Positions 12,403 through 21,814 of a stretch of DNA of 64,000 nt are shown piece by piece. Under the pieces are notes generated by a model. That model saw nothing but the letters and a program-made list of their open reading frames with translations. It was not told where the DNA came from and searched no databases. The stretch spans positions 23,452,608 to 23,516,607 of the forward strand of contig OX419762.1 of assembly GCA_948567375.1 (NCBI GenBank), in the 5' to 3' direction. Each line of letters opens with the position of its first letter. The stretch's first letter is position 1. This DNA is from Lunularia cruciata (lineage: Eukaryota; Streptophyta; Marchantiopsida; Lunulariales; Lunulariaceae). A program made the position numbers and the translations under genes.

Positions 12403-12519
12403 TAACCGATTTGAGATTTGAAGGGGCAGATATGAAGAGGTGCATTGTCATTTCGGATCTACAGGTTAGAACAGTTGATGTAGAAACGGTATAGTTGTTA
12501 GAACTGTCGATTGCTTCAC

Positions 12520-12527
12520 TATTTAAG
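12520..12527 (+). promoter_or_regulatory. Downstream TATA-like box of the A1 LTR
   Basis: TATTTAAG within the block CACTATTTAAGAGTGGCATT lies 120 bases after the LTR ORF. The block is identical or nearly so in s1 (26409), A2 (36519 and 46160), s2 (47939), A3 (61694) and, inverted, s3 (53941-53948). Its constancy suggests it is the core promoter for the genomic RNA, which would place the ORF in U3. This is inference from position. Confidence 0.45.
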
Positions 12528-13196
12528 AGTGGCATTCGCAAGAACTTGTTGTTCAGTGCTCATTATTTCTAAGAATAGATAAAGCGAAGTGCTGTGAAGC
12601 AGTGCTCGTCGCTTGAGCTTGATTCAGAGTATCAACTTTGCAATTGTGTTTGTGAATGTTTGGAGAAATTCGAAGTGCAGTCAGAGTGCTTGTTGGATGT
12701 TGGATTCCACAGCCTTGATCTTCATTCTGTGTGTTTGATCCTGAGTGAAGTGCAATCGAAGCAATGCCTTGACAGATCTGAGAGGAATTGTAGTGTTGGT
12801 AGTATTTTGCATTTGTGAGTGTAGTGCGAAGTTGATGTGAAGCAATTTTGATCGAGGAAGTTGTGCCTTCAGTGGAGGGGTAGAACACAATTCTGAGGCG
12901 AAGTCGTTTTGCAGTGAAGTGCTGTTTTTGGGAGAGCCTGAATCATCACAAATCAAGATTGTTTGGAAATAATTGATGGAGTTGTGATTATGGAGTGTTA
13001 ATTTGTGACAAGACTGCGAGTCAATGCTTGTTACTCTCTTCTGGGTGTGGTTTCTACCTGAGAGACTAAAGAAGAACTCAAGAAGAACTGAAATTGTTAC
13101 TTTACTTCGTATTTGGACATTTTTGACTCGTATCTCTGCGGGAACGAACTTTACTTACCCAATTACCGCAAAAGTGATATTTGCCGGGTTGTCACA

Positions 13197-13572
13197 ATCA
13201 CTCAGTTGTTGTTTCTTTTATTTTATTAAAGGGCCACCTGACCTAGGTCTATCAACTGCCAGATCCCGAACCATAGCTTGAACTTGACGTGAAAATAGAA
13301 TATGAGACCAGGCAGAGGTAGAAACCATAACACCAGACTTGCATGACAAGATTAATTTTATGAAAGTCAAGGATAAAACAAAACCTTTAGGGAGAGCCAA
13401 CCTCAAGGAAACTGAAACAATAAGTTCATATAGAGACAAATTCACGACAATCTAGGAGTAAGGAAGGAATGTCAGTCTATGGGAAAGACCCAAAAGAAGG
13501 ACAGTAGGGAAAAACTAAGCACAAGCAGCCATGTGCTTGGCGCACTCTCAAGACCAAACGTTCCCCACAACA
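13197..13572. other. Unassigned spacer between A1 and an inverted LTR A fragment
   Basis: I see no motif, repeat end or convincing reading frame in these 376 bases. They could be old flanking DNA from before A1 inserted. Confidence 0.4.
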
Positions 13573-13867
13573 GCGTATGGGCCGCTGGTTTTTGAATGGT
13601 CTCTTCTTGAATTTCTCGCCCCGACAAAAGGTTGTTAGATTGTCTTTGCCTCGGGTTGAGTTCCACCTGATACGAAGACAATTTACTTTGGGTTGTATGC
13701 TGACAGGGCATTTCTGAGTACTTTGCCTTATGACCCAAAGTCACTTTACTTTGGGTTTCCTCCCGAAGACTCTTTTCTTTGCCTTCTTTGGCCATACAAG
13801 CGCAATCCGACTTCTCTATACAGTTCTTCTTCTTTATTTTGAAAAAAAACAAAAAATGTGGGCACCA
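13573..13867 (-). repeat. Inverted 5' fragment of a family A LTR
   Basis: Read on the minus strand, this starts TGGTGCCCACATTTTTTG and follows the first 295 bases of the family A LTR, stopping where other copies read CATACGCG. It is truncated at both sides and shows no target duplication. Minus-strand readings such as EKSDCACMAKEGKEKSL come from U3-type sequence and are not thought to be a gene. Confidence 0.75.
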
Positions 13868-13978
13868 GAACAGCTATTGTGCGTATATACATCGCTACAC
13901 AACATACATCACTGTCAACATCATACACTATAGAAGCACAACTCACACATAAGTCACACATAGACTCTAAAGTGCGAC
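13868..13978 (-). repeat. C3 3' LTR remnant
   Basis: It begins on the minus strand with TGTCGCACTTTAGAGTC, immediately after the polypurine tract. About 100 bases remain. The same segment occurs at 17412-17509 and 17967-18066. Confidence 0.65.
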
Positions 13979-13992
13979 AATTGCCCCCCTAG
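13979..13992 (-). other. C3 polypurine tract
   Basis: On the minus strand CTAGGGGGGCAATT precedes the LTR start. C2 has the same tract at 18067-18079. Confidence 0.7.
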
Positions 13993-14148
13993 CTGGCGGT
14001 TAGGTCCCTCTAACTCCAGATAGCCATCTACTCTCAGTATATGGTATACCCTCTAATGAGCAAAGATCAGGAGGCCGGGTGCTATGGAGCCCCATCGTTA
14101 GTTGCCTGTCTGCAATCTATACCATATAAAGAATGAACTAGCTATAGG

Positions 14149-14724
14149 TCAAGTACATCTAGGACATAACCACTGTCCATGAGGAACCACCGTGAAGAGA
14201 GGAGTCATACATGCCATATGCCATCCTCTCAAACAACTATCACACACTAACATAGTAGCAGTTCCACTAGAAGAGCCACATAACATACACCTCAAGCTTG
14301 CCCGTACAAGTGCCAAGCTTGGGTCCATAGTACCATCAATGTTTGGGAGGTGGTATGGCGCACAATTGCGCACATGATCCTTTTAAACAACACCATCACG
14401 TCCTTCCAACACAAGGACTCCAGATGGCAAAACCTCACGCACTCTCAAGATAGTGTGGCCTATAGAAACATCAAGTGTTGTCGGTGTTGTCTGGTATAGA
14501 TATACATAGTTGCCTGAATGAAATTGACAGATCGAGGGTCTGTAACCTCCTCCTCAAATGGTAGCATAGCGAAAAGTATCTCTATGCTGAGCAATCGCCA
14601 AGTTCTCAAAGGCCATCGGCATCACTCTCCAGAAGATCTCTACCCGTTGAGAACATGCGCTCATCTATACATTGGGGTCATCCAAGTCCAAAACTACAGT
14701 AGCATCTTGACAAATGGCTGTAGG
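14149..14724 (-). pseudogene. C3 integrase C-terminal tail with PHD finger
   Basis: After the integrase core the frame passes through a GPY/F-like region (GNYVYLYQTTPTTLDV, HTILRVREVLPSGVLVLEG) and ends in a complete C4HC3 PHD finger at 14155-14289. The ligands are CMLC, then 11 residues, CDSC, then RGWHMAC, then WLCPRC, giving the spacing C-x2-C-x11-C-x2-C-x4-H-x2-C-x14-C-x2-C. The stop codon follows one residue later. PHD fingers bind histone H3 tails, so the domain could steer integration or tether the complex to chromatin, as chromodomains do in chromoviruses. That role is inferred. In-frame stops exist in the linker but the PHD itself is intact. Confidence 0.88.
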
Positions 14725-15588
14725 TTAATCAGGATCTCGTCCATAGAGTAGAAAGTATGGAGAGAATGATGCTAAGGAGGCTTGCCGTCTGAACCGATAG
14801 CCCATGGCCAACCAAGGTAATTGGAGATCCCAATCTCCTAAGTGGCCTTTTTGCAAACCATTCTTTCGCAATCCTCTCTTCACCGTCTGAACCACTCTCT
14901 CTACTAAGCCATCTGCCTTAGGGTGATCTCGGGATGTAGTATGATGATCAATCAAAGCCTTGTCACACAAGACCTGAAACTCCCCCAAGAATTCTATACC
15001 CTGATCAGTCAAAACCTCAACTGGTGCACCAAAATGACTAAGAACTCAATCCAGGAACGAGTAAGTTGTCCCTTCACTAGACTTGTTAGGAAGTGCCACC
15101 AACTCAATCCACTTGGAGAAGTGCTCCACTATCACCAAAATATACCGATGATGTCTCATAGTCAATAGTAAAGGTCTGGCAAAGTCCAAACTCCAACGGT
15201 AACCCAATCCCATGATAGGTAATGGGTGTAATTGAGGCATAGGAGCATTGAATGATGCTCTAACTCGGTCACAAACCACACATCTGGCAACAAACTATTG
15301 TATCTTGGTCTGCATACCGTGCCACCTATAATGACTATGGAGTAAGCTATATGTATGCTTTACTCCAAAATGTCCTAGCTCCTCATGAGCATGACGGACC
15401 AACTGTGGTCTCTACAATGGAAGTGGTACTACTCGCACTCTACCATCCTCCCATACACGCAAAAGATGTCTACCCTCCAATCTGAACCGTCAGGCTCGCT
15501 GAAGAACACGGTCTCTCTCCTTGGTCCCAACTGTGCCACCCAAAACACCAATGCAAAGATAGTCCATCACTTAGACATCATGAATGTC
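14725..15588 (-). pseudogene. C3 integrase core, stops present
   Basis: The N-terminal zinc site is visible as HEELGHFGVKH and CVVCDRVR. The core has Asp in WSLDFARPL, Asp in VLTDQGIEFLGEF and Glu in ADGLVERVVQTVKRGL, so the DDE set is present. Downstream blocks include WDLQLPWLAMGYRF and SFSPYFLLYGRDPD. TGA and TAG codons interrupt the frame, for example before VLSHFG and before FVARC. The C2 copy of this region is at 18731-19091. Confidence 0.85.
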
Positions 15589-16245
15589 TCACTGAACTTT
15601 ACCAATATCTTCACTCTTTGGATCTCTAACCTCAATAACTCCTCCTGTATGTGTTGAGAGAGACACTACCAAAGCCTCTGCAAATAAACACAGAAAGGCC
15701 GATGCATGCCAACCTGGCACCATCTCCTCATCTGTCTCACCATGCCAACGTGCTCCGGTCTGATCCTGCTGGCTTGGACATGGGTTTCTACTCAACCCAT
15801 CTGCATCACGGCTCACCACTCCAGGTCTGGGAACAACCATGAAATCATACTCCTGTAAAATTAGAGCCCACCATGCAAGCTTCCCTGAAAGCTTGTCAAA
15901 CTCCATCAACCACTTCAGCGGTTGATGATCAGTGATGAGAGTGAAGGGGTTACCAAATAGGTAACATTGGAAATGTGCTATTGCCCAAACTGTTGCCAAG
16001 CACTCTCCCTCATATGAACTATACTTCACCTCCGCTGAATTGTTGGAGCAACTAGCATAGGCCACCACAAACTCCTTCTCCTCATCATCATGCTGGGTGA
16101 GCACTACTCCAAGCCCCAACATACTCCAATCAATGTGAACCTGAAATGGTCATCTCCTGATTGGTCTCCTCAAAATAGGAGCAAATGTCAACCTCTCCTT
16201 GAGCTCTACAAAAGCTCTCTCTTGCTCATCTCCCCAACACCACTC
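15589..16245 (-). pseudogene. C3 RNase H
   Basis: This degrades the RNA strand of the RNA-DNA hybrid. Catalytic blocks in order are VHIDWSMLGLGVVLTQ, YEGECLATVWAI, LITDHQPLKWL and RDADGLSRN. It continues the RT frame, with stops such as a TAG before EWCWGDEQ. An acidic connection of about 70 residues leads to the integrase. Confidence 0.85.
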
Positions 16246-17400
16246 CTATGTAAGCTTGGTCAGCTTTGTCAAGGCCTTGGCAATGGCACTAAATCCTCTA
16301 ATATAGCGGCGATAGAAGTTCACCAACCCAAGGAATGCTCGCACTCTGCTCACATCCGTAGGCCGAGGAATACGTGCAATAGCCTCCACCTTGGTCTGCT
16401 GGACACCAAGTCCTCCGGGGTAGATAGTGTGACCCAAATACTCAACCTGCTCGTGGAAGAACCTACACTTCCCAGGATGTAATTTGAGTCCATGAGATCT
16501 GAACCTCTCAAACACCTCCAACAATTGTCTCTCATGCTCCTCCATAGTAGTGCTGTAAACCAAAATGTCATCAATATAGCACCGAGCAAAATCCAATCCA
16601 GCTAGGATCCTATCCATGACACTCAGGAACTCAACATGAGCGTTCTTTAACCCAAATGGTAAGAACCTCCACTGATATAACACATCCTTGCCGTGAGGAT
16701 CAATAGCCCAAAATGTTGTCTTGGACTTATCCTCCTCCCTGATTGGCAACTGATGATATCCCGCTCAAAGATCCAAAGTATTGAAGATCTTTGCATGCCC
16801 AATCACATCAAAAATCTCCTCCGGTGTAGGCATGGCATATTGATCAGCCCTGGTCTGTCGGTTGATAGGACGGTAATCTCCACACATCCGCCTATCTGTA
16901 TAGTTGCCATGCATATCCTTCTTGGCTGGCATCACTATAGCTGATGCATACTCTCCATGTGAAATCTCCACCAATCCAGCCTCAAAAAGGTCACTACTTT
17001 GGCTTTGAATCAATGTCCTCTCCATATCACTATATCAATAAGGACGTCGGAAAACTGGTGTGTCGCAAGTCAGCTCAATCCGTATACCAAGTCCCTTTAG
17101 AGCACCCAAATCCTTCATACTGAAGGCAAAACAACTCGTGTGACTCCTCAAGAACCTCCAAACCCTCCGTCTTTCCTCTCCAATAAGCTTGGTTCCAAGA
17201 TCTGGCTCCCAAGTATCCTCTGTAACCGTAGTAGGAGTGGAAGATGTACTGATTGACTGTTACACTGAGCCCTTGGGAGCAATAGTGTCATGCTCCCGAC
17301 CACTAGAGGTCCCAACCTCTATGTGAAAAACTCCCTCCACTCTGGTTGCAAGCTCCACACGTCCTCTAGCTGCATCCCATGTGGACCAAGGGTGTAATCC
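16246..17400 (-). pseudogene. pol: C3 reverse transcriptase
   Basis: The minus frame begins in the protease-RT spacer (EPDLGTKLIGEERRR) and runs through RRMCGDYRPINRQT, FNTLDL-stop-AGYHQLPI, WRFLPFGLKNAHVEF, the catalytic CYIDDILVYS (YIDD at 16567-16578) and KCRFFHEQVEYLGH to FYRRYIRGFS. The stop after FNTLDL is TGA where related RTs have an Arg codon. The sequence is clearly distinct from the family A RT and has the usual YIDD. The upstream end abuts a 98-base LTR C segment at 17412-17509. Confidence 0.87.
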
Positions 17401-17411
17401 AAGCTGTCGTG

Positions 17412-17509
17412 CATATATACATTGCTACACAACATACATTGTTGTCAACATCATACACTATAGAAACACAACTCACATATAAGTCATACATAGACTCTAA
17501 AGTGCCACA
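17412..17509 (-). repeat. Short family C LTR-start segment
   Basis: Minus strand TGTGGCACTTTAGAGTC and about 80 further bases, nearly the same as 17967-18066 and 13879-13978. It stands alone between the truncated C2 3' LTR and the C3 pol gene. Why only this segment was kept is not clear. Confidence 0.55.
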
Positions 17510-17512
17510 ATA

Positions 17513-18066
17513 ATTAGATTGCTTACCACTCTCAACTCAACTCAACTCAGATCAGTACTTGATTTATCACTCTATAAATTGCCAACAATTGGGCATTGAT
17601 TACAGTCAAGTCACACCCACTCAAGCATTGAGAATCTAGGTGATGCTCGCCAGCCTCTATCCACCATAGCCAAGAACTCAAAGGCTCAACATCAGAGAAG
17701 TGAGCTCTCTGGAGCTCACTTTGAAACTTTACTCCCTGGACTTGAGCTAGCTTTGAAACCCTAATGGTCCCCTTGATGGCACACTCAACGGTGCAAATGG
17801 TGCAAAGTGACGGTAGGCCCCACCGTGAAGTCAGTACCTTGAACACAAAATCTAACCATCAAAAAGTAGTCGTTGAGAAATTGCTGAAATAACTCTAACT
17901 ACTATCATTGGAACTCTAGTGTCCAAGCATCTAGATGCGGAACTACAAATGGCGTGATAGCAGTCATACGTATAAACATCACTACACAACATACATTGCT
18001 GTCAACACCATACACTATAGAAGCACAACTCATACATAAGTCATACATAGACTCTAAAGTGCCACA
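17513..18066 (-). repeat. C2 3' LTR, truncated
   Basis: It starts after the polypurine tract with TGTGGCACTTTAGAGTC and continues into the block CGCCATTTGTAGTTCCGC, shared with the C1 LTR below 30761. It stops near AAGCAATCTAATTAT, where C1 continues for another 900 bases. Confidence 0.65.
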
Positions 18067-18079
18067 ATCGCCCCCCTAG
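18067..18079 (-). other. C2 polypurine tract
   Basis: Minus strand CTAGGGGGGCGAT directly before the LTR. Confidence 0.7.
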
Positions 18080-18235
18080 ATGGCGGTTAGGTCCCTCTAA
18101 CTCCAGATAGCCATCTACTTTAAGTATATGGTATACCCTCTAATGGGCAAAGATTAGGAGGCCGGGTGCTATGGAGCCCCATCGTTAGTTGCCTGTGTGC
18201 AATCTATACCATATAAAGAATGAACTAGCTATAGT

Positions 18236-18730
18236 TCAAGTACATCTAGGACATAACCACTATCCCTGAGGAACCACTTTGAGGGGAGGAGTCATACATG
18301 CCATATGCCATCCTCTTGAACATGTATCACACACTAACATAGTAGCAGCTCCACCAGAAGAGCCACATAACATACACCTCAAGCCTGCACGTACAAGTGC
18401 CAAGCTTGGGTCCATAGTACCATCAATGTTTAGGAGGTGGCATGGCGCACAATTGCGCACATGATCCTTTTAAACAACACCATCACGTCCTTCTAACACA
18501 AGGACTCCAGATGGCAAAACCTTGCGCACTCTCAAGATAGTGCGGCCTGTAGAAACATCAAGTGTTGTTGGTGCTGTCTGTTGTAGATATACATAGTCAC
18601 CGGGATGAAATCAACGGATCAAGGGTCTATAACCTCCTCCTCGAATGGTAGCATAGTGAAAAGTATCTCTATGCTGAGCAATTGCCAAGTTCTCAAAGGC
18701 CATTGGCATCACTCTCCAAAAGATCTCTGC
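18236..18730 (-). pseudogene. C2 integrase tail with PHD finger
   Basis: Same layout as the C3 tail. The PHD finger (18242-18376) has CMLC, CDTC, RGWHMAC and CPRC, with all eight metal ligands present. One TAG between VVPQG and WLCPRC replaces the CAG of C3. Differences from C3 leave the ligands untouched. Confidence 0.85.
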
Positions 18731-19091
18731 CTACTGAGAACATGCGCTCATCCATACATCAGGGTCATCCAAGTCCAAAACTAGAGTAGCATCTTGACAA
18801 ATGGCTGTAGGTAAATCAGGATCTCGTCCATAAAGTAGAAAGTATGGAGAGAAGGATGCTAAGGAGGCTTGCCGGCTGAACCGATAGCCCATGGCCAACC
18901 AAGGTAATTGGAGATCCCAATCTCCCAAGTAGCCTCTCTGTAAACCATACTTTTGCAATCCTCTCTTCAGTGTCTGAACCACTCTCTTTGCTAAGCCATT
19001 TGCCTCAGGGTGAACTTAGGAGGTAGTACGGTGATCAATCAAAGCCTTGTCACACAAGACCTGAAACTCCCTCAAGAACTCTACCCAGATC
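18731..19091 (-). pseudogene. C2 integrase core, split by solo LTR D
   Basis: The frame covers the Glu-side half of the core (VQTLKRGLQKYGLQRG, WDLQLPWLAMGYRF, SFSPYFLLYGRDPD). Upstream it is cut in the block that C3 reads as LTDQGIEF. The few remaining bases (19782-19797) lie beyond the inserted LTR and then jump to gag. Confidence 0.8.
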
Positions 19092-19781
19092 TGTAACACC
19101 CATTTGTGCATGTGTGTGGTATTGTGATATTTAGCTTGGTATTACAAGTACTTAAGAGATATTATTTATAGAGATAAAGGATGGTTCTATATTAGTCATG
19201 GTTAGCTAAAGTTAGTCATAGCTAAGATAGAATGGACTTTACTTTAGAGGAAGTAGAAAAGATGAGCACCACTATTTTGGATTTTAGTGTGTTGACTTGG
19301 TATTATTCCTAGGTGTTTGGCTTTGAGGAAAGAGTTGAGAACTCTTGGGCCCGCAAGCCTTTTTGTTTTGGATTCTTCTTTAATCCAAGGATAGCCCATG
19401 TGAAGGAATCCTTGACTTAGTGGTTGGGTCAAGATAAGACCACATGCTTAGGGGAATATGCTCATGTGAATGGATATTCCTTTCTACTTTTTGACTTTAC
19501 TTGACTTTTAGTCTAGTAACTTGAGTTACTACGGTAATTAGTAACTTTGGTACGTAACTATTTCACAAGTATATAAACAAGGGGTGAGGAGGTACTCATC
19601 ATCCTTTCATTTGCAACTATCTCTCTCTCATTGAGTTCTCTAGTGAGCAATGTCTTGAGTCTTGGAGTGTTAGCCTTGGAGGAGTATGATGGAGTTGGGG
19701 TTCCTTTCCTTCTTAGTCCATGGTGCGCTACCATAATAGCCATCAGAGGTTCATTCTGAGTGAGAGACAGGCCGGCTCACA
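19092..19781 (+). repeat. Solo LTR D, 690 bases
   Basis: It starts TGTAACACCC and ends GGCTCACA. A second, inverted copy is the 5' LTR of element G (52000-52691). AGATC stands on both sides (19087-19091 and 19781-19785, sharing one base with the LTR end; GATC if strictly outside). A TATATAAA box lies at 19570-19577. It interrupts the C2 integrase. Confidence 0.82.
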
Positions 19782-19797
19782 GATCAGTCAAAACCTT

Positions 19798-20882
19798 AGC
19801 AGGTGGCTGACTAGCAAGTAGTCCATCATGTACTCCATCACCACCTACCACACCTACACTGGGACGTCTAGGAACCATGGATGTTGTCTGCAATGGCTCA
19901 GATAGCGTGAAAGACTGGGGAAGTCTGACCTGTCTCCCAACCTCTCCTCTCTATAGGTCCAACTCCACTGATGCTCCTCTAGGCTCTACAACACTCTTGA
20001 AGAAGTCACAGCCATGGATGAGGTCTCCCTACCAAATCCAGATGTCACCACTTTCTCCTCCACCATATTGAGCTCAATACACTCAGCCAAACCAAAGACT
20101 ACTGCCAAAGTGGGCAAAGTAGCCTGCAACAACGTAGCATCACGAACTCTACGTCGTAACTCCCTGTCCAGTATCCCATACCAAAATTGGACTGCTTGGG
20201 CCTTAGTAACTCCCTGAGTCAAACTGATCAGCCGCCTCATGCGAGTGTATGCCTTGCGTAGGCTCTCTCTAGCCTTCCGGTGGAACTCCTGCAAGCTCCT
20301 CAGCTTGTCAATCCGCACTCCCTAGTAGTTCTGCCTCAAACATAAAAAGAAATCCACCATGGAGTTAAACCTTGGTACCACACCACCTTCTGTAGTGGTA
20401 CCTCCACTCATAGTAGCACTATCTCCAGGTAGTGCACCTCCACTAGCTCCATCCACACTACTTGAGCTAGAACTTGTAGGTACAATTGATCTACTCCTGG
20501 CCACCAAGCCTAAAGTGATGGAGACATAGTGAGGAGACCAATACTGTCTCCAAAACTCAATCTCCTCCAAATGGGCTCTCCTAAACTCATGGAAGTCATC
20601 CATCGGTGGACCCTCCAAGTGTTGAAACAACTCCTTCCATGCCATGAAGGGTGTAAACAAGGTCGGGTTCCGCATCAGCTGCAGATCACACCAATTGTCA
20701 AACTCCTGGATGAAGTCATCCAACTCAATGGTACCTACTGTACTAGAGTAACTCCTAGGGCCTTTGGAGGCCCCATAAATCTCGTCCATGTCCCACAACA
20801 ACGGTGCAGACACACCAAGTGCACTCTCAACTGAATCAGCTCCTGTGTCAAACTCCAACTTAGAGTCAATCTCCTCCCTCAC
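19798..20882 (-). pseudogene. gag: C2 gag, zinc knuckles deleted
   Basis: The frame from 20882 contains a capsid-like region with TIELDDFIQEFDNWCDLQL and EEIEFWRQYW, a Ser/Gly-rich linker, a TAG at about 20319, and then LRSLQEFHRKARESLRKA, QAVQFWYGILDRELRRRV and LAECIELNMVEEKVV. At about 19986 it jumps past the CCHC region kept in C1 and resumes with HPWFLDVP-type sequence before ending at the joint with integrase. The part before and after the TAG is in the same frame. Confidence 0.75.
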
Positions 20883-21388
20883 TAGGACCTAAGATACAGG
20901 CTGATACCAAGCACCACTCCAAGTAAACACACTGCATATTGCAGGGCTAACTCCTCTAGAATCTCCAAAGAACTCTGTCGTGATAAAGTAACCACAACAG
21001 CAAACCCAAACCACCAACTGCAACCGCAAGTCGCAACCGCAAGTACCCCACCAAGTGCCAACACCACCACGTGCCAACACCACCAAGCACCACCTACTAA
21101 TGTAACTCTAATCGAGATAACTACACTAGGAGAAAGGGCAACCTGTAACCTGCCATCATCACACGCACTCTCACGGTCTGCAGATCATCACTTCCTGCCT
21201 CACCGGAGAGAAACAAAGGTAGTCTGACTGGTTATCACTCCAGCCTCACCACCGAGAGCACAAGAGAGCACCAACGCTCAAAAGTCAGGGCACCTCACAC
21301 AAACGTGGTGCACAGACAGGAAGCATAGAATGGAGGGGGTCCAATCACAAGAAATGTAAAAAAAAAACCTCCATCTCATATCACAACA
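20883..21388 (-). other. C2 leader between primer site and gag
   Basis: No gene recognised. It includes a GT/GG-rich short-period stretch (minus strand; CACCAAGTGCCAACACCAC units on the plus strand near 21050-21085) that also occurs in the C1 leader near 29090-29120. Confidence 0.5.
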
Positions 21389-21408
21389 CGGGACTGACTC
21401 TGCCACCA
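21389..21408 (-). other. C2 primer binding site candidate
   Basis: Minus strand TGGTGGCAGAGTCAGTCCCG begins nine bases after the LTR end. It partly resembles the initiator Met tRNA complement (TGGTATCAGAGC). C1 has the same site at 29415-29434. Confidence 0.55.
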
Positions 21409-21417
21409 TTTGGCATT

Positions 21418-21814
21418 TGACATAAGAGGAGTTCGTATCTAAGTCCTAAGCTACCAAGATCACCAAGAATGGGATCAAACTGCCTCTCCTAGCCAAAGCT
21501 ACATGTGTATAGATAAGAGTGGCACAGTCACTAGGACAACAAGTGAGGGTGGACCAGTTGGCTAGGGCACCAGTCTAGGAACAAGAGATCTAGGGGTCAA
21601 ACCCTATTGCACACAATCTAGCAGGAAAGGCAGATTTTGCCAACCAATGACCAAGATCTACTCTAAACTAGCTAGCCTCACGCCAACAAGCTGGCTTGTT
21701 CGCTCTTCTAGGCCTTTGTAGCCTCTCATAGCCCACAGCCCTATGCCTTGAAGCCTCGAAATGCCGAAATTCAGCCAAATAAGGCCTTTCTTGTTGCCAC
21801 TTCAAACCTCCTCC
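21418..21814 (-). repeat. C2 5' LTR, last part only
   Basis: Aligns with the lower part of the C1 LTR (29444-29820), from GAAGTGGCAACAAGAAAGG to the terminal TATGTCA. Its upper end fuses directly to the C1 methyltransferase reading frame near 21815. Confidence 0.7.

Larger units (their letters stand above)
3111..13196 (+). mobile_element. Family A Ty3/gypsy element A1, Athila-like, 5' LTR truncated
   Basis: Order on the plus strand: last 140 bases of the 5' LTR, primer binding site, gag with zinc knuckles, retropepsin, RT, RNase H, integrase, polypurine tract and a full 3.78 kb 3' LTR. RT blocks such as PLPFTDTILDQVAGH and MPFGLCNASATFQ, the tRNA-Asp-like primer site and the lack of a chromodomain point to the Athila/Tat (OTA) branch. 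It is a pseudo-element with several in-frame stops and frameshifts. No target duplication can be checked because the left end is rearranged. Confidence 0.9.
9416..13196 (+). repeat. A1 3' LTR, 3781 bases, contains a long ORF
   Basis: It starts TGTGGTGCCC and ends GGGTTGTCACA. These ends recur in s1, s2, A2, A3, s3 and s4, and four of those copies are fixed by target duplications. It holds a TATA-like box (9802-9809), a long sense reading frame (9829-12402), then a second TATA-like box (12520-12527) and a conserved non-coding tail. Length agrees with s1 (3776) and both A2 LTRs (3779 and 3771). Confidence 0.9.
13868..17509 (-). mobile_element. Family C gypsy element C3 (RT, RNase H, integrase, PHD)
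   Basis: Minus-strand 3' half of a family C element: pol from about 17400 down to 14149, polypurine tract, and the first 100 or so bases of the 3' LTR, cut off by the LTR A fragment at 13867. The reading pieces starting at 17025, 16749, 16122, 15279, 15012 and 14373 are all in one frame, so only point stops break it. C3 may be the other half of C1, separated by C2. That is inference, since no joining duplication can be shown. Confidence 0.82.
17513..21814 (-). mobile_element. Family C deletion derivative C2 (gag, integrase, PHD)
   Basis: Minus strand: partial 5' LTR (21814-21418), primer site, gag (20882-19798), then a direct joint at about 19797 to the integrase, a PHD finger, polypurine tract and 3' LTR (18066-17513). 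Zinc knuckles, protease, methyltransferase, RT and RNase H are absent. The integrase is further split by solo LTR D at 19092-19781. It could have been mobilised only in trans. Confidence 0.78.
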
